Shown: positions 45,409-56,340, counted from the first letter of the stretch. The stretch: 64,000 bases of DNA from an uncultured Aquitalea sp. (GCF_945957525.1 NZ_CAMFLA010000012.1:1-64000); one strand, 5' to 3'. Notes: generated from the sequence alone by a model not told the origin. Numbers and translations are program-made.

Positions 45409-46653
45409 TTACATCCGTTCGATCATGGCGTCACCGAAGGCGGAGCAGGAGACTTCGCTGGCGCCGTCCATCAGGCGGGCAAAGTCGTAAGTGACGATCT
45501 TGTCGTTGATGGCGGCTTCCATGCCCTTGATCACCAGATCGGCCGCTTCGCGCCAGCCCAAGTGGCGCAACATCATTTCAGCGGACAGGATCAGCGAGCC
45601 CGGGTTGACCTTGTCGAGGCCGGCATACTTGGGCGCGGTACCGTGGGTGGCTTCGAAGCAGGCGTATTTGTCGGAGATGTTGGCTCCCGGCGCAATGCCG
45701 ATGCCGCCCACCTGCGCCGCCAGCGCGTCGGAGATGTAGTCGCCGTTGAGATTGGTGGTGGCGATCACGTCGTATTCGGCTGGGCGCAGCAGGATCTGCT
45801 GCAAGAAGGCGTCGGCGATAGCGTCCTTGACGATGATGTCGCGGCCGGTTTTCGGATTCTTGAACTTGCACCACGGCCCGCCGTCGATCGGTTCCGCGCC
45901 GAACTCCTTGCGCGCCAGCGCATAGCCGCTGTCGCGGAAGTTGCCTTCGGTGAACTTCATGATGTTGCCCTTGTGCACCAGCGTCAGCGACTCGCGGTCG
46001 TTGTCGATGACGTACTGCAGCGCGGCGCGCACCAGTCGCTCAGTGCCTTCTACCGAGATGGGCTTGATGCCGATGCCGGAGCTTTCCGGGAAGCGGATTT
46101 TCTTCACGCCCATTTCCTGCTGCAGGAAACCGATGACTTTCTTTACCGCTTCCGACCCGGCCTGCCATTCGATGCCGGCGTAAATGTCTTCGGTGTTTTC
46201 ACGGAAAATCACCATGTCGGTGAGTTCCGGGTTTTTCAGCGGCGAGGGCACGCCCTTGAAATAGCGCACCGGACGCACGCACTGGTAGAGGTCCAGCTCC
46301 TGGCGCAGCGCTACGTTGAGTGAGCGGATGCCGCCGCCTACCGGCGTGGTCATCGGGCCCTTGATGGACACGGCGTATTCTTTCAGCGCGTCAAAGGTTT
46401 CCTTGGGCAGCCATTCGTCCGGGCCGTAAAGCCGGGTGGATTTCTCGCCCGCGTACACTTCCATCCAGTGAATCTTTTTCTTTCCGGCGTAGGCTTTCTC
46501 CACGGCGGCGTCGATCACCTTGATCATCACCGGGGTGATGTCCACGCCGATGCCGTCTCCCTCGATGAAGGGGATGATCGGCTGGTCGGGCACCGCTTGT
46601 CCTGCGACGATTTTCTGGCCGCCGGCCGGTACCTGAATATGCGAAGCTGTCAT
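45409..46653 (-). CDS. icd: NADP-dependent isocitrate dehydrogenase, homodimeric type
   Basis: The 414-residue TCA-cycle enzyme oxidises isocitrate to 2-oxoglutarate. The isocitrate site ([20 protein letters not shown]), the AceK-phosphorylatable serine in GIRSLN, the catalytic [15 protein letters not shown] and the adenine-binding [19 protein letters not shown] are present. An AAGGAGAG site precedes the ATG. It is the substrate type recognised by AceK, which is encoded 5 kb away. A monomeric isocitrate dehydrogenase lies directly upstream on the same strand, each gene with its own terminator, so they are separate units. Confidence 0.97.
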   Translation of the reverse strand: MTASHIQVPAGGQKIVAGQAVPDQPIIPFIEGDGIGVDITPVMIKVIDAAVEKAYAGKKKIHWMEVYAGEKSTRLYGPDEWLPKETFDALKEYAVSIKGPMTTPVGGGIRSLNVALRQELDLYQCVRPVRYFKGVPSPLKNPELTDMVIFRENTEDIYAGIEWQAGSEAVKKVIGFLQQEMGVKKIRFPESSGIGIKPISVEGTERLVRAALQYVIDNDRESLTLVHKGNIMKFTEGNFRDSGYALARKEFGAEPIDGGPWCKFKNPKTGRDIIVKDAIADAFLQQILLRPAEYDVIATTNLNGDYISDALAAQVGGIGIAPGANISDKYACFEATHGTAPKYAGLDKVNPGSLILSAEMMLRHLGWREAADLVIKGMEAAINDKIVTYDFARLMDGASEVSCSAFGDAMIERM

Positions 46654-46819
46654 TCTTTTTCTCTCCTTATCTGTGGTGGTGGCGGCCTGAGCCGGCGGAG
46701 GCCGGTGTGCCGTCTTTTCTGCCGGGCAAGAGGCTGCGTTGACCCGGCATCTACAGAATTATCTACCAAACAAGCGTGAAAATCCCCTCGATTCAAGCAG
46801 CAAGCTGGAATCGAGCATG

Positions 46820-46849
46820 AAAAAAGCGCCATGGATAACCATGGCGCTT
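46820..46849 (-). terminator. Terminator of the monomeric isocitrate dehydrogenase gene
   Basis: AAGCGCCATGG and CCATGGCGCTT arms around ATAA; the plus-strand A-run at 46819-46825 supplies the U-tract for leftward transcription. Confidence 0.85.
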
Positions 46850-46869
46850 GGTAATGGGATTGCGGTAAA

Positions 46870-49107
46870 TCAGGCTTGAGCTGCAGCCAGCAGCCTGTTG
46901 AACGTGGCGCTCGGGCGCATCACGGCGCTGCACTTGCCCGTATCCGGCAGATAGTAACCGCCGATGTCGGCCGGCTTGCCCTGAACGGCCTTCAGCTCAT
47001 CAATGATGGCTTGTTCGCTGTTGGCCAGTCCCTTGGCCAGCGGCGCGAAGCGGGCTTGCAGTTCCGCGTCTTCGGTTTGCGCGGCGAGCGCCTGGGCCCA
47101 GTACAGCGACAGGTAGAACTGGCTGCCGCGGTTGTCCAGTTCGCCAGTGCGGCGGGACGGGGACTTGTCGTTGTCCAGCAGCTTGCCGGTGGCTTCGTCC
47201 AGCGTCTTGGCCAGGATCTTGGCCTTGTTGTTGTTGGTTTTGATGCCCAGCTCTTCCAGCGACACCGCCAGGGCGAGGAACTCGCCAAGGCTGTCCCAGC
47301 GGAGATGGTTTTCTTCCAGCAGTTGCTGCACGTGCTTGGGCGCGGAACCGCCGGCGCCGGTTTCGTACATGCCGCCGCCCGCCATCAGCGGCACGATGGA
47401 CAGCATCTTGGCCGAGGTGCCCAGTTCCATGATGGGGAACAGGTCGGTCAGGTAGTCGCGCAGGATGTTGCCGGTAACGGAGATGGTATCCAGACCGCGG
47501 GCCACGCGCTCCAGGGTGTAACGCATTGCGCGCACCTGGGACATGATGTGGATGTCGAGGCCGGTAGTGTCGTAATCCTTCAGGTATTTTTGCACCTTCT
47601 TGATCAGTTCGCCTTCATGCGGACGGTACGGGTCCAGCCAGAACACGGCCGGCATGCCGGAATTGCGGGCGCGGGTGACGGCCAGCTTCACCCAGTCGCG
47701 GATCGGCGCATCCTTCACCTGGCACATGCGCCAGATGTCGCCGGCTTCCACGTTTTGCGACAGCAGCACTTCGCCGGTGGCGAGGTCGACAATGTTGGCC
47801 ACGCCGTCTTCTGCGATTTCGAAAGTCTTGTCGTGGGAGCCGTATTCTTCAGCCTTTTGCGCCATCAGGCCCACATTGGGCACGGTGCCCATGGTGCGCG
47901 GGTCGAAATTGCCGTGCCATTTGCAGAAGTTGATCATCTCCTGGTAAATGCGGGCAAAGGTGGATTCCGGCATTACGGCCTTGCTGTCGTAAGGCTTGCC
48001 GTCGGCGCCCCACATCTTGCCGCCGTTGCGGATCATGGCCGGCATGGAAGCGTCCACGATCACATCGTTGGGCGAGTGGAAGTTGGTGATGCCCTTGGCG
48101 GAGTCCACCATGGCCAGGCGCGGGCGGTGTTCCTGGCAGGCGTGCAGGTCGCGGATGATTTCTTCGCGCTTGGTGGCCGGCAGGGTTTCGATCTTTTCGT
48201 ACAGGGTGGCCATGCCGTTGTTGACGTTCACGCCCAGTTCTTCAAACAGCTTGCCGTGTTTTTCGAACGCATCCTTGTAGTAGATCTTGACGCAGTGGCC
48301 AAACACGATGGGGTGGGACACCTTCATCATGGTGGCCTTCACGTGCAGCGAGAACAGGATGCCGGACTGGCGGCAGTCTTCCATTTCGCGCTCGTAGAAT
48401 TCGCACAGGGCTTTCTTGCTCATGAACATGGAGTCGATGATCTCGCCGTCCTGCAGGGCGAGTTTCGGCTTCAGCACGATGGTTTTGCCGCTCTTGGTGG
48501 AGAGCTCCATCTTCACGTCGCGGGCTTTGTCCAGCGTCATGGACTTTTCGCCGTGGTAGAAGTCGCCGTGGTGCATGTGGGAGACGTGCGTCTGCGACCA
48601 CTGCTTCCATTCACCCATGGAGTGCGGATGCTTCTTTGCGTAATTTTTCACAGCCAGCGGCGCGCGACGGTCGGAGTTGCCTTCGCGCAGCACCGGGTTC
48701 ACTGCGGAGCCCAGACATTTTGCGTAGCGGGTTTTGAGGGCTTTTTCTTCGTCGGTAACCGGGTTTTCCGGGTAGTCCGGCAACGGGTAACCTTTGGATT
48801 GCAGTTCCTTGACGCAAGCCATCAGCTGCGCCACGGAGGCGCTGATATTGGGCAGCTTGATGATGTTGGTGTCCGGATCTTGCGTCAGGCGGCCCAGTTC
48901 GGCCAGGGTGTCAGGCAGCTTTTGTTCTTCGGTCAGATATTCGGGAAACTCGGCCAGCACGCGGGCGGCCACGGAGATATCGGCGGTGTCTACCTGAATG
49001 CCTGCGGCATCGGTGAAGGTGCGGATGATCGGCAGGAAAGAGGCGGTGGCCAGCGCCGGCGCTTCGTCGGTCAGCGTGTAGATGATGGTCGGTTTTTCCG
49101 AAGGCAT
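46870..49107 (-). CDS. icd2: Monomeric NADP-dependent isocitrate dehydrogenase (IDH-II type)
   Basis: The 745-residue protein matches the monomeric isocitrate dehydrogenase family over its full length, from [20 protein letters not shown] to [13 protein letters not shown]. It catalyses the same reaction as Icd but is unrelated in length and not a known AceK substrate. Landmarks include [57 protein letters not shown] and [19 protein letters not shown]. Carrying both forms side by side allows different regulation of the TCA/glyoxylate branch point. No icd-like terminator lies before it; the promoter should be in 49108-49300. Confidence 0.97.
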   Translation of the reverse strand: MPSEKPTIIYTLTDEAPALATASFLPIIRTFTDAAGIQVDTADISVAARVLAEFPEYLTEEQKLPDTLAELGRLTQDPDTNIIKLPNISASVAQLMACVKELQSKGYPLPDYPENPVTDEEKALKTRYAKCLGSAVNPVLREGNSDRRAPLAVKNYAKKHPHSMGEWKQWSQTHVSHMHHGDFYHGEKSMTLDKARDVKMELSTKSGKTIVLKPKLALQDGEIIDSMFMSKKALCEFYEREMEDCRQSGILFSLHVKATMMKVSHPIVFGHCVKIYYKDAFEKHGKLFEELGVNVNNGMATLYEKIETLPATKREEIIRDLHACQEHRPRLAMVDSAKGITNFHSPNDVIVDASMPAMIRNGGKMWGADGKPYDSKAVMPESTFARIYQEMINFCKWHGNFDPRTMGTVPNVGLMAQKAEEYGSHDKTFEIAEDGVANIVDLATGEVLLSQNVEAGDIWRMCQVKDAPIRDWVKLAVTRARNSGMPAVFWLDPYRPHEGELIKKVQKYLKDYDTTGLDIHIMSQVRAMRYTLERVARGLDTISVTGNILRDYLTDLFPIMELGTSAKMLSIVPLMAGGGMYETGAGGSAPKHVQQLLEENHLRWDSLGEFLALAVSLEELGIKTNNNKAKILAKTLDEATGKLLDNDKSPSRRTGELDNRGSQFYLSLYWAQALAAQTEDAELQARFAPLAKGLANSEQAIIDELKAVQGKPADIGGYYLPDTGKCSAVMRPSATFNRLLAAAQA

Positions 49108-49514
49108 TACTCTATCTCCATGATTATTTTGACGTCAGAACGCTTGCTCCCGGCGAGCATGTGAGGCTGGGCGGCATCCCGCCGGAGACAAGGAAAGGCA
49201 TGTGGAAAGACGCGCGGCCGCCGCGGCATGCTACCGCAGCGCTGAAGGCCGAAGACGCTCGGCGACTTTTCAGAAAAGAATTATACCTCTCAATCGCTCG
49301 CTCTGTTTGTAGCATATCGAACTTTCATAGTGAAATATGTGCAAACGCTTGTTCGAAATTGAAATGCCAGGCAGCGGATAGCGCCATTTCGTTGTTGTGC
49401 TGATCACTTGTTGAAAAAACAACGCAGGCGCCGGGCCTGTACAGGGTTTGGAGCGGGCCGGGCGGCGGCGGCTTTGTTATCATGGCGGCCAGACTTCATC
49501 TTTACGGCTTGTCC
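49108..49514. other. Divergent intergenic region between the monomeric IDH gene and rluE
   Basis: About 400 bp without a credible gene. The stretch 49265-49360 is AT-richer than the surroundings and probably contains the IDH promoter. The sequence just before rluE has no strong ribosome-binding site. I see no palindromic operator. Confidence 0.5.
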
Positions 49515-50195
49515 ATGCCCGAACTCATCCTGTTCAACAAACCCTATGGCGTGATCTGCCAGTTCTCCGAGCACGAGCTGCATCGCACCCTCAAAGACCA
49601 TATCAAGCTGCCGGGCGTGTATCCCGCCGGCCGGCTGGATACCGACAGCGAAGGCCTGCTACTGCTGACCGGCGACGGCGCGTTGCAGCATCGTATTGCC
49701 GATCCGCGCTGGAAGTTGCCGAAAACCTACTGGGTGCAAGTGGAAGGACAGATTCGCGAGGAGCAGCTGGAGGCCCTGCGCGCCGGGGTGGATCTGGGCG
49801 ACTTCATCACCCGTCCGGCGCAGGTTCGCCGCATTGACACCCCGGCATTGTGGCCGCGCGTGCCGCCGGTGCGTTTTCGCAAGACGGTGCCGGATGGCTG
49901 GCTGGAAATCATCATCAGCGAGGGCAAGAACCGCCAGGTGCGGCGCATGACCGCCAAAGTGGGCCTGCCCACCTTGCGACTGGTGCGGGCGGCCATCGGG
50001 CCATGGCGGCTGGATGGCTTGCAGCCGGGCGAGTTGCGCCGGCTCTCCGTCAGCCTTGAAGATTTGCCGCAGGTGCAGCATGCTAGCCGCATCGGGAAGC
50101 CCGGCCCTGCGCCCGCAAAAGGGAACAGCGCGCCGACGGGCGGACGCGCCGGGGCACCCCCGACCTTCCGTTTCGCCCGCAAGAACAAGCCCTGA
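49515..50195 (+). CDS. rluE: 23S rRNA pseudouridine synthase RluE-like
   Basis: The 226-residue RsuA/RluB-family enzyme has the catalytic motif PAGRLDTDSEGLLLLT with its Asp (about residue 45) and the following KTYWVQVEG and ISEGKNRQVRRM. RluE makes pseudouridine 2457 in 23S rRNA. The N-terminal S4 domain is absent, as in RluE. The C-terminal 40 residues are a Pro/Gly/Ala-rich basic tail beyond the normal end. MPELILFNKPYGVICQFSEH is used as N-terminus; an ATG at 49482 would add 11 residues. In E. coli rluE is likewise a neighbour of icd. Confidence 0.88.
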   Translation: MPELILFNKPYGVICQFSEHELHRTLKDHIKLPGVYPAGRLDTDSEGLLLLTGDGALQHRIADPRWKLPKTYWVQVEGQIREEQLEALRAGVDLGDFITRPAQVRRIDTPALWPRVPPVRFRKTVPDGWLEIIISEGKNRQVRRMTAKVGLPTLRLVRAAIGPWRLDGLQPGELRRLSVSLEDLPQVQHASRIGKPGPAPAKGNSAPTGGRAGAPPTFRFARKNKP

Positions 50196-50312
50196 GCCGC
50201 CGGATACCCTTCCTCCCGCTCGCCCCGCTTCCCGTGAACGCCCGTCAGGGCGTTCGTCGCATGGCCGCCGTTGCGAAAGACAACGCGGCAGGGAAGAACT
50301 CGAGGCGAGAAC

Positions 50313-52094
50313 ATGCAGATACCCGAATACTACAACCCGGTGGCCAGGGACATTGCCCAGGCCCTGATAGACGGTTTCAACAAGCACTACCGGCTGTTTC
50401 GCGAGTGTAATCAGAAGGCCCGTCAGTTGTTTGACGATGCCGACTGGCAAGGCGTGCAGAAAGCCATTCGCGACCGCATCCAGTTTTATGATGATCGCGT
50501 CAGCGAGACCGTGGCGCGGTTGAACACGGAGTTCCACGCCGACCTGCTGGACGATGATATCTGGCAGCAGGCCAAGCTGTATTTCATTGGCTTGCTGACC
50601 AACCACAAGCAGCCGGAGTTGGCCGAAACCTTCTTCAACTCGGTGTTCACCCGCATGCTGCACCGGGACTACTTCAACAACGATTTCATCTTTATCCGGC
50701 CGGCCATTTCCACCGAGTACATCGAGTCCGACCCCCCGTCCTACCGCAGTTACTACCCGGCCAAGAGCAGCCTGCGCGCCGTGACCAAGCGCATCATCCG
50801 CGATTTTGGCTGGCGGCGGCCCTTCGCTGATCTCAACCGCGATACCGCCTTTCTGCTGCGCTATGCGCATGAGTTTTTGCAGGGCATCTGGCCCAAGCCG
50901 GAGGCCAATTTCCAGATTCAGGTGCTGTCGTCGCCTTTTTACCGCAACAAGACGGCTTATATCTTTGGCAAGGTAGTGAATGGCGGCAATAGTTATCCCT
51001 TCGCCATTCCGGTGCTGCACGACGCGGCTGGGCGGTTGTATCTGGACACCATTTTGCTGGAACCCTGGCGTATCGGCGTGTTGTTTTCTTTCAGCCGGGC
51101 TTACTTCCTGGTGGATATGGAAGTGCCGTCTGGCTACGTGCAGTTTTTGCGCGGCATGTTGCCCAGCAAGACCAAGGCCGAGCTGTACACCATGCTGGGC
51201 TTGCAAAAGCAGGGCAAGAACACCTTCTACCGCGATTTCATGCAGCATCTGCAGCACTCCGACGATCAGTTTGTGATTGCGCCAGGCATTCGCGGCTTGG
51301 TGATGCTGGTGTTCACCTTGCCGTCCTACCCCTACGTGTTCAAGCTGATCAAGGACGTGTTCGGCGGCCCGAAGGAAATGGATCGCGCCACGGTAAAGCA
51401 AAAGTACCGCTTGGTGAAACGGCACGACCGGGTAGGGCGCATGGCGGACACCCTGGAGTTTTCCAACGTGGCCTTCCCGCGCCATCGTTTCACTGACGAG
51501 CTGATTGGCGAGTTGCGCGCGCTGGCGCCTTCGATGATGGAGGAGAGCGAGGGCAGCATCGTTATCAAGCATTTGTATATCGAGCGGCGCATGAAACCGC
51601 TCAATCTGTACCTGATGAGTTGCGATGCCGCTGAGAAGGAGCGGGTGGTTCGCGATTATGGTTTGGCCATCAAGGAGCTGGCTTCGGCCAACATCTTCCC
51701 CGGCGACATGCTGTTCAAGAATTTCGGCGTTACCCGCTACGGTCGGGTGATTTTTTACGACTACGACGAAATCGAATACATGACGGACTGCAACTTCCGC
51801 AGGATACCGCCCGCGCCCAATCCGGAGATGGAGATGTCCGGCGAGGTGTGGTACCCGGTGGCGCGCAATGATGTGTTTCCCGAAGAGTTCGGCACCTTCT
51901 TGCTGGGCGACCCCGTCGTGCGCAAGACCTTCCTCAAATACCATCGGGACTTGCTGGACGCCGGCTTCTGGCAGCAAAGGCAGCAGCGCATCCGCGAGGG
52001 TTTTATCGAAGATTTCTACCCCTATCCGGAAGAGATGCGTTTTGTGAACCGTTTTGCCAGCGCGGGGCAGGGCATGGAGAGGATTCCGGCCTGA
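50313..52094 (+). CDS. aceK: Isocitrate dehydrogenase kinase/phosphatase AceK
   Basis: The 593-residue bifunctional enzyme phosphorylates and dephosphorylates Icd, directing flux into the glyoxylate shunt. The regulatory N-terminal half ([20 protein letters not shown] on) and the kinase-like C-terminal half are complete, including the ATP loop [18 protein letters not shown] and catalytic segment [19 protein letters not shown] with [21 protein letters not shown] site precedes the ATG. It is not next to aceA/aceB as in E. coli but near its substrate gene icd. Strong terminator downstream. Confidence 0.96.
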   Translation: MQIPEYYNPVARDIAQALIDGFNKHYRLFRECNQKARQLFDDADWQGVQKAIRDRIQFYDDRVSETVARLNTEFHADLLDDDIWQQAKLYFIGLLTNHKQPELAETFFNSVFTRMLHRDYFNNDFIFIRPAISTEYIESDPPSYRSYYPAKSSLRAVTKRIIRDFGWRRPFADLNRDTAFLLRYAHEFLQGIWPKPEANFQIQVLSSPFYRNKTAYIFGKVVNGGNSYPFAIPVLHDAAGRLYLDTILLEPWRIGVLFSFSRAYFLVDMEVPSGYVQFLRGMLPSKTKAELYTMLGLQKQGKNTFYRDFMQHLQHSDDQFVIAPGIRGLVMLVFTLPSYPYVFKLIKDVFGGPKEMDRATVKQKYRLVKRHDRVGRMADTLEFSNVAFPRHRFTDELIGELRALAPSMMEESEGSIVIKHLYIERRMKPLNLYLMSCDAAEKERVVRDYGLAIKELASANIFPGDMLFKNFGVTRYGRVIFYDYDEIEYMTDCNFRRIPPAPNPEMEMSGEVWYPVARNDVFPEEFGTFLLGDPVVRKTFLKYHRDLLDAGFWQQRQQRIREGFIEDFYPYPEEMRFVNRFASAGQGMERIPA

Positions 52095-52116
52095 CCCCGT
52101 TGTATCCACGCAGCAG

Positions 52117-52155
52117 AAAAACAAATCGGGAGGCGGATGCCTCCCGGTTTGTTTT
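52117..52155. terminator. Strong terminator between aceK and a leftward gene
   Basis: CGGGAGGC and GCCTCCCG arms around GGAT are extended by AAAACAAA on one side and GTTTGTTTT on the other. Symmetry lets it end both convergent transcripts. Confidence 0.88.
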
Positions 52156-52172
52156 CAAGGCGTGCCGGTGCG

Positions 52173-52571
52173 TCAGACCGGCACGCGCTCTACCCGCGTT
52201 GCGCCGGAGGGGTGATTGTTTTCGAAAAACGCCATCGGCCCTGCGCTGGTCAGACCGATGCGAAATCGCGTTCCTCCCAGAAACGGTAGGGATGGGTGGC
52301 GCAATCGTTGCAGCAATTCGACATGCAGTTGCACTTCATGAAACAGCCCGATCAACTCCCTGTGGCGGTTGAGGCCATCGAGAATGCGTTCGGCTTGAGG
52401 GTGCGGGGTAACGGTGCGCAGACGCTCGCCCTGCCGGCTCAGGCAGATGGCTGGCGAGAGCGGCACGCCTTGGCGTTTCAGCTCGTCAAGGGCACGGCTG
52501 GCGAAGCGGGCCAGCAGATGACGAGAGCGGCGTTGTACAGACAAGGCGGAGTGTTGGGCTTGGGCAATCAT
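52173..52571 (-). CDS. Conserved-looking protein of unknown function, paralogue 1
   Basis: The 132-residue soluble protein has no signal peptide or membrane segment, and I do not recognise its family. It is paralogous to the next leftward gene (52858-53295): both contain an ARFA/GRFA helix, a P-x-x-P-A-I-S/C strand, HPQAE-x-IL, an L-F-x-EV segment and the shared C-terminal motif GLTSAGPxAFFE. This copy is Arg-rich and lacks the CPGC pair of its paralogue. A GGAAAG site lies before the ATG. The two genes are separated by 286 bp holding a terminator and a dispersed repeat, so they are probably transcribed separately. Confidence 0.65.
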   Translation of the reverse strand: MIAQAQHSALSVQRRSRHLLARFASRALDELKRQGVPLSPAICLSRQGERLRTVTPHPQAERILDGLNRHRELIGLFHEVQLHVELLQRLRHPSLPFLGGTRFRIGLTSAGPMAFFENNHPSGATRVERVPV

Positions 52572-52684
52572 GGGGTGCTTTCCTTGCGGCGTAATGCAGG
52601 AAGTCTAGAAAGCCGAGTTCGGAGAGAGGGCTGAGTCTGTTTGTGGAAACGGCTGGTTTTGCAGTGGGGCGATTGCAGTTAAGA

Positions 52685-52791
52685 GCGGCTGACAATACCT
52701 CATGGAGACCCTTGGCCGAGACGAGCCAAGGCGGGCAGTACCGGTTTGCGACCCGCCGGCGCAAGGCAGGACCAGGGCTTTTGTTAGCGGG
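52685..52791. repeat. Copy C of the 106/107-bp palindromic intergenic repeat
   Basis: The element begins GCGGCTGACAA and ends TTGTTAGCGGG, giving the same inverted-repeat ends as copies A and B and nearly the same length (107 bp). The right-hand block GCGCAAGGCAGGACCAGGG corresponds to the GCGnAAnGCAGCAnC block of the other copies. It holds further internal palindromes (CTTGGC/GCCAAG and GGCGGG/CCCGCC). It lies between two paralogous genes. Confidence 0.7.
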
Positions 52792-52799
52792 TGCAGCAA

Positions 52800-52829
52800 G
52801 AAAACAGGGAAGCCTGGCGGCTTCCCTGT
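52800..52829 (-). terminator. Terminator of the leftward gene at 52858-53295
   Basis: ACAGGGAAGCC and GGCTTCCCTGT arms around TGGC, with an AAGAAAA run on the plus strand giving the U-tract for leftward transcription. Confidence 0.82.
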
Positions 52830-52857
52830 CGATGGAGTTTGAAGGAATGTCGGGAAA

Positions 52858-53295
52858 TTACTGTTGGTCTTGACCGCACAGGTGCTCTTCAAAGAAGGCA
52901 ATCGGTCCGGCGCTGGTCAGTCCAATATGGAAGCAGGAGGTGTCCGGGACGGTGTCTCCTGCTACTTCTGCGGCTCTTACGAGCTCGAACAAGACTTCAA
53001 CTTCCTTGAACAGGCTGCTGACGTTGGAGTTGCCATCCAGCCAAGCGAGGATTTCCTCGGCCTGCGGATGCTTGTTGCCCAAGGTCAGGCTGCAACCAGG
53101 GCAGCTTACCAGACTGATGGCCGGCGGCATGCTGATGCCGAGGGTGGCCAGTTGCTCTTGCGCCAGATCGGCGAAACGGCCCAGTTGCTTGTTGGCGCGC
53201 TCGCGGATGGCAACCAGAGAAATGCTGCCATCATCCCCGGGTGCTCCGAACAGACGAGTGATGCCGGGATTGACGACAGTGCTCTGTGACGACAT
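52858..53295 (-). CDS. Conserved-looking protein of unknown function, paralogue 2
   Basis: The 145-residue soluble protein is the paralogue of the gene at 52173-52571. It has a Cys pair in SCPGCSLTLGNKHPQAEEIL (about residues 64-67), an acidic helical stretch VSSLFKEVEVLFELVRAAEV and the shared C-terminus HIGLTSAGPIAFFEEHL. AGGAGAT before the ATG supports the start. I do not recognise the family. The CPGC pair could bind metal or form a redox pair; its absence in the paralogue suggests the two have diverged in function. The gene lies 69 bp downstream of mutS on the same strand and could be read with it. Confidence 0.7.
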   Translation of the reverse strand: MSSQSTVVNPGITRLFGAPGDDGSISLVAIRERANKQLGRFADLAQEQLATLGISMPPAISLVSCPGCSLTLGNKHPQAEEILAWLDGNSNVSSLFKEVEVLFELVRAAEVAGDTVPDTSCFHIGLTSAGPIAFFEEHLCGQDQQ

Positions 53296-53364
53296 ATAGC
53301 TATCTCCTGTTCTCGGGTTTGAATGATTTTTTCATGATAGGCCAGCCCGGAAATTTTGCTGAAA

Positions 53365-55950
53365 TTATTCAGTCATCTTTTTCAGCTGGTACACAAGATC
53401 CAGTGCCGCGCGCGGCGTCAGGTCGTCCGGGTTGAGGTCCTGCAGTGTTTCCACCGCCGGATGCGGTTCGGGTTCCGCTGCTGCCATGGGTGCCGGCGCG
53501 GCGAACAGGTCCGGCTGGACGCGAGCGGCGGACTGGTTTTCCAGTTCGGTGAGGTAGCGGCGCGCTTCGCGGATAACCTTGCCGGGCACACCGGCCAACT
53601 GCGCCACCGCCAGACCGTAACTCTGGCTGGCGGGGCCGTCTTCCACATGGTGCAGGAAGACGATGCGGTCCTTGTGTTCCACTGCGGACAAATGCACGTT
53701 GGCCACCGACGGATACTGTTCGGCCAACGTGGTGAGCTCGAAGTAGTGGGTGGCGAACAGTGTGTAGCTGCGGTTTTTCTCGATCAGGGCGCGGGCGATG
53801 GCGGAGGCCAGCGCCAGACCGTCGAAGGTGGAGGTGCCGCGACCCACTTCGTCCATCAGCACCAGCGAGTGCTCGCCCGCGTTGTTGAGGATGTTGGCGG
53901 TTTCGGTCATCTCCACCATGAAGGTGGAACGGCCGCCGGCCAGATCGTCCGAGGCGCCGATGCGGGTGAAGATGCGGTCCACCGGGCCGATGACGGCCTC
54001 TTCCGCCGGTACGAAGCTGCCCACGTGCGCCATCAGGGTGATGAGCGCGTTTTGGCGCATATAGGTGGATTTACCGCCCATATTGGGGCCGGTGATCAGC
54101 AGGAGCTTGCGTTGTTCGCCAAGACGGGTGTCGTTGGCGATGAAGCGTTCCACCTCGGCCTCCACCACCGGGTGGCGGCCGCCGATGATGTCCAGCCTCA
54201 CCTCGCGCACGAAGCGCGGTTCGACATAGTTGTGGGTGCTGGCGCGCTCGGCGAAGGCCGACAGCACGTCCACGCCGGCCACGGCCTGGGCGATGAGCTT
54301 GAGGTCGGGGATATGCGGGGCCAGTTGGTCCAGCAGGCTTTCGTACAGCTGCTTCTCCAGCGCCAGCGAGCGGTCCTGCGCCGACAGCGCCTTGTCTTCG
54401 AAGGTTTTCAGTTCCGGCGTGATGTAGCGTTCGGCGTTTTTCAGCGTCTGGCGGCGGCGGTAATCGTCCGGCACGTTGTCGGATTGCGCTTTGGAGACTT
54501 CGATATAGAAGCCGTGCACGCGGTTGTATTCCACCTTGAGGGTGCTGATGCCGCTGCGTTCGCGTTCGCGCGCTTCCAGCGCCAGCAGGAATTCGCCGCA
54601 GTCGGTCTGGATGGCGCGCAGTTCGTCCAGCTCGCTGTTCAGGCCCTGATTGATGACGCCGCCGTCGCGCAGAAAGGTGGCGGGCTCGGGCAGGATGGCG
54701 CGGGTCAGCAGTTGCTCCACCGGCGATTCGTCCGGCAGGACGCGCGACAACTCTTGCAATAACGGCGCGCCGCAGGCTTCGGCCAACCTTTTAACCGCCA
54801 GCAGCGATTTGAGCGAGTCGCGCAGCGCGGCGAGGTCGCGCGGGCGGGCGCTGCGCAGGGCGATGCGGGCGGTGATGCGTTCGATGTCGGCCACTTCGGA
54901 CAGTGCTTCGCGCGCGTCCTGGTGGCGATCAAGCAGGCTGCGCACCGCTTCCAGCCGGCGGGCCAGCTTGTCTTGCTGGCGGATGGGGTGGTGCAACCAG
55001 TGACGCAGCAGGCGGCTGCCCATGCTGGTGGCGCAAGTGTCCAGCAGGGACGCCAGTGTGGGCGAGGCTTCGCCGCGGATGGTTTCAGTCAGTTCCAGAT
55101 TGCGGCGGGTGGCGGCGTCCATGCGGATGATGTCGCCGGTGGTTTCCACCGTCAGCGCGCTGATGTGCGCCGGGTTCACGCTTTGCGTGGCCTTGACGTA
55201 TTCCAGCAGCGCGCCGGCCGCCCCCACGGCCACCGGCAGGGTGTCCGCGCCGAAGCCGGCCAGGTCGCGGGTGCCGAAATGGCGGGTCAGCGACAGAGTG
55301 GCCGATTCGCTATCGAACTGCCAGGGCGGCAGTTTTTTCCTGGGGCCGGCGATATTGTCCAGCGCGGCCAGGCCGGTGTCGTCCGGCATGAGCAGCTCGG
55401 CGGGTTTGAGGCGTTCCAGCTCGCTGGTGAAATCTTCCACGCCGGCTTGCATCAGGCGGAATTCGCCGCTGGCCAGGGACAGCCAGGCCAGGCCCAGCAC
55501 ACCCTTCACCATATTGACCGCCAGCACCAGGTTGTCGCGTTTATCGTCCAACAGGGCGGCGTCGGTCAGCGTGCCGGGGGTGACGATGCGCACTACCTTG
55601 CGCTCAACCGGGCCCTTCGCCAGGGCGGGGTCGCCGATCTGTTCGGCAATGGCGACCGATTCTCCCATTTTCACCAGCCGGGCCAGGTAGTTTTCCGCCG
55701 CGTGGTAGGGGATGCCGGCCATCTTGATGGGGGTGCCGGCGCTGGCGCCGCGCGCGGTAAGGGTGATGTCCAGCAGGCGGGAGGCTTTTTCCGCATCTTC
55801 GTAGAACAGTTCGTAGAAGTCGCCCATGCGATAGAACAGCAGCTTGTCGGCGTGCTGGCTTTTCAGCGCGAGATACTGCTGCATCATTGGCGTGTGTTGC
55901 GCCTTGGGCTGCTTTTTGTCTTCTTGATCTGTAGTGAATTCGTTAGCCAA
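53365..55950 (-). CDS. mutS: DNA mismatch repair protein MutS
   Basis: The 861-residue protein recognises mismatches and starts methyl-directed repair. The mismatch-binding motif is [16 protein letters not shown] (the conserved F-x-E), and the ATPase has Walker [14 protein letters not shown], the signature [20 protein letters not shown] and Walker [19 protein letters not shown]. The length matches MutS1. The C-terminal tail has the Pro/Glu-rich linker and a short dimerisation helix ([12 protein letters not shown]). Two TTGGCCGAA words lie within (53719 and 54778). Confidence 0.97.
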   Translation of the reverse strand: MANEFTTDQEDKKQPKAQHTPMMQQYLALKSQHADKLLFYRMGDFYELFYEDAEKASRLLDITLTARGASAGTPIKMAGIPYHAAENYLARLVKMGESVAIAEQIGDPALAKGPVERKVVRIVTPGTLTDAALLDDKRDNLVLAVNMVKGVLGLAWLSLASGEFRLMQAGVEDFTSELERLKPAELLMPDDTGLAALDNIAGPRKKLPPWQFDSESATLSLTRHFGTRDLAGFGADTLPVAVGAAGALLEYVKATQSVNPAHISALTVETTGDIIRMDAATRRNLELTETIRGEASPTLASLLDTCATSMGSRLLRHWLHHPIRQQDKLARRLEAVRSLLDRHQDAREALSEVADIERITARIALRSARPRDLAALRDSLKSLLAVKRLAEACGAPLLQELSRVLPDESPVEQLLTRAILPEPATFLRDGGVINQGLNSELDELRAIQTDCGEFLLALEARERERSGISTLKVEYNRVHGFYIEVSKAQSDNVPDDYRRRQTLKNAERYITPELKTFEDKALSAQDRSLALEKQLYESLLDQLAPHIPDLKLIAQAVAGVDVLSAFAERASTHNYVEPRFVREVRLDIIGGRHPVVEAEVERFIANDTRLGEQRKLLLITGPNMGGKSTYMRQNALITLMAHVGSFVPAEEAVIGPVDRIFTRIGASDDLAGGRSTFMVEMTETANILNNAGEHSLVLMDEVGRGTSTFDGLALASAIARALIEKNRSYTLFATHYFELTTLAEQYPSVANVHLSAVEHKDRIVFLHHVEDGPASQSYGLAVAQLAGVPGKVIREARRYLTELENQSAARVQPDLFAAPAPMAAAEPEPHPAVETLQDLNPDDLTPRAALDLVYQLKKMTE

Positions 55951-56273
55951 GTCTGTGAAGGTCCGTTCGTGGGTGGTTTGAGCCCTTGCGCGGACGGCTT
56001 CCGGAGGCCGGACGGCGGCCGTTCGGGCCTGAGGGCGGCGGGAAGTCTGATGTCGGGGGCAAGGGCAAAGCGATGGGGGAGTATCTTACCAGCCCTCGCC
56101 AGCCTGGTCTTGGCACAAGCGGGCCGCACCGGGTGGCCCGGCCTGGGCTTCCGGCGAGTGTCTCAGCGAGCCAATCCGGGTGATGGGAAATGCTTTCCTT
56201 GTTATGTGATTATCGGCTAGCTGTTTTTTAATTGGATTGTCTTACAGTTTTTAAATTGGGAGGCGAAGTTTTT

Positions 56274-56312
56274 ATGAAAATAATGGTGCTGGCATTTTGC
56301 TGGTGGTGCTGA
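56274..56312 (+). CDS. Possible 12-residue micropeptide MKIMVLAFCWWC
   Basis: An ATG at 56274 is preceded by GGGAGG (56258-56263, 10 bases away) and followed by 11 more codons and TGA. The peptide is hydrophobic with the ending FCWWC. It lies in the AT-rich region upstream of an FNR/ANR-type palindrome. With no comparative evidence it may be chance. Confidence 0.25.
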   Translation: MKIMVLAFCWWC

Positions 56313-56326
56313 TTTTTTTCGTGTTC

Positions 56327-56340
56327 TTGATAATTATCAA
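56327..56340. promoter_or_regulatory. Perfect FNR/ANR-type binding site (upstream)
   Basis: TTGATAATTATCAA matches the FNR/ANR consensus TTGAT-N4-ATCAA exactly and is a complete palindrome. It lies about 450 bp before the triple-Rid start. Confidence 0.6.

Noticed and set aside
46876-49164. A 762-codon forward frame antisense to monomeric isocitrate dehydrogenase
   Set aside because: The reverse strand matches the enzyme over its full length; the forward frame lacks any family signature.
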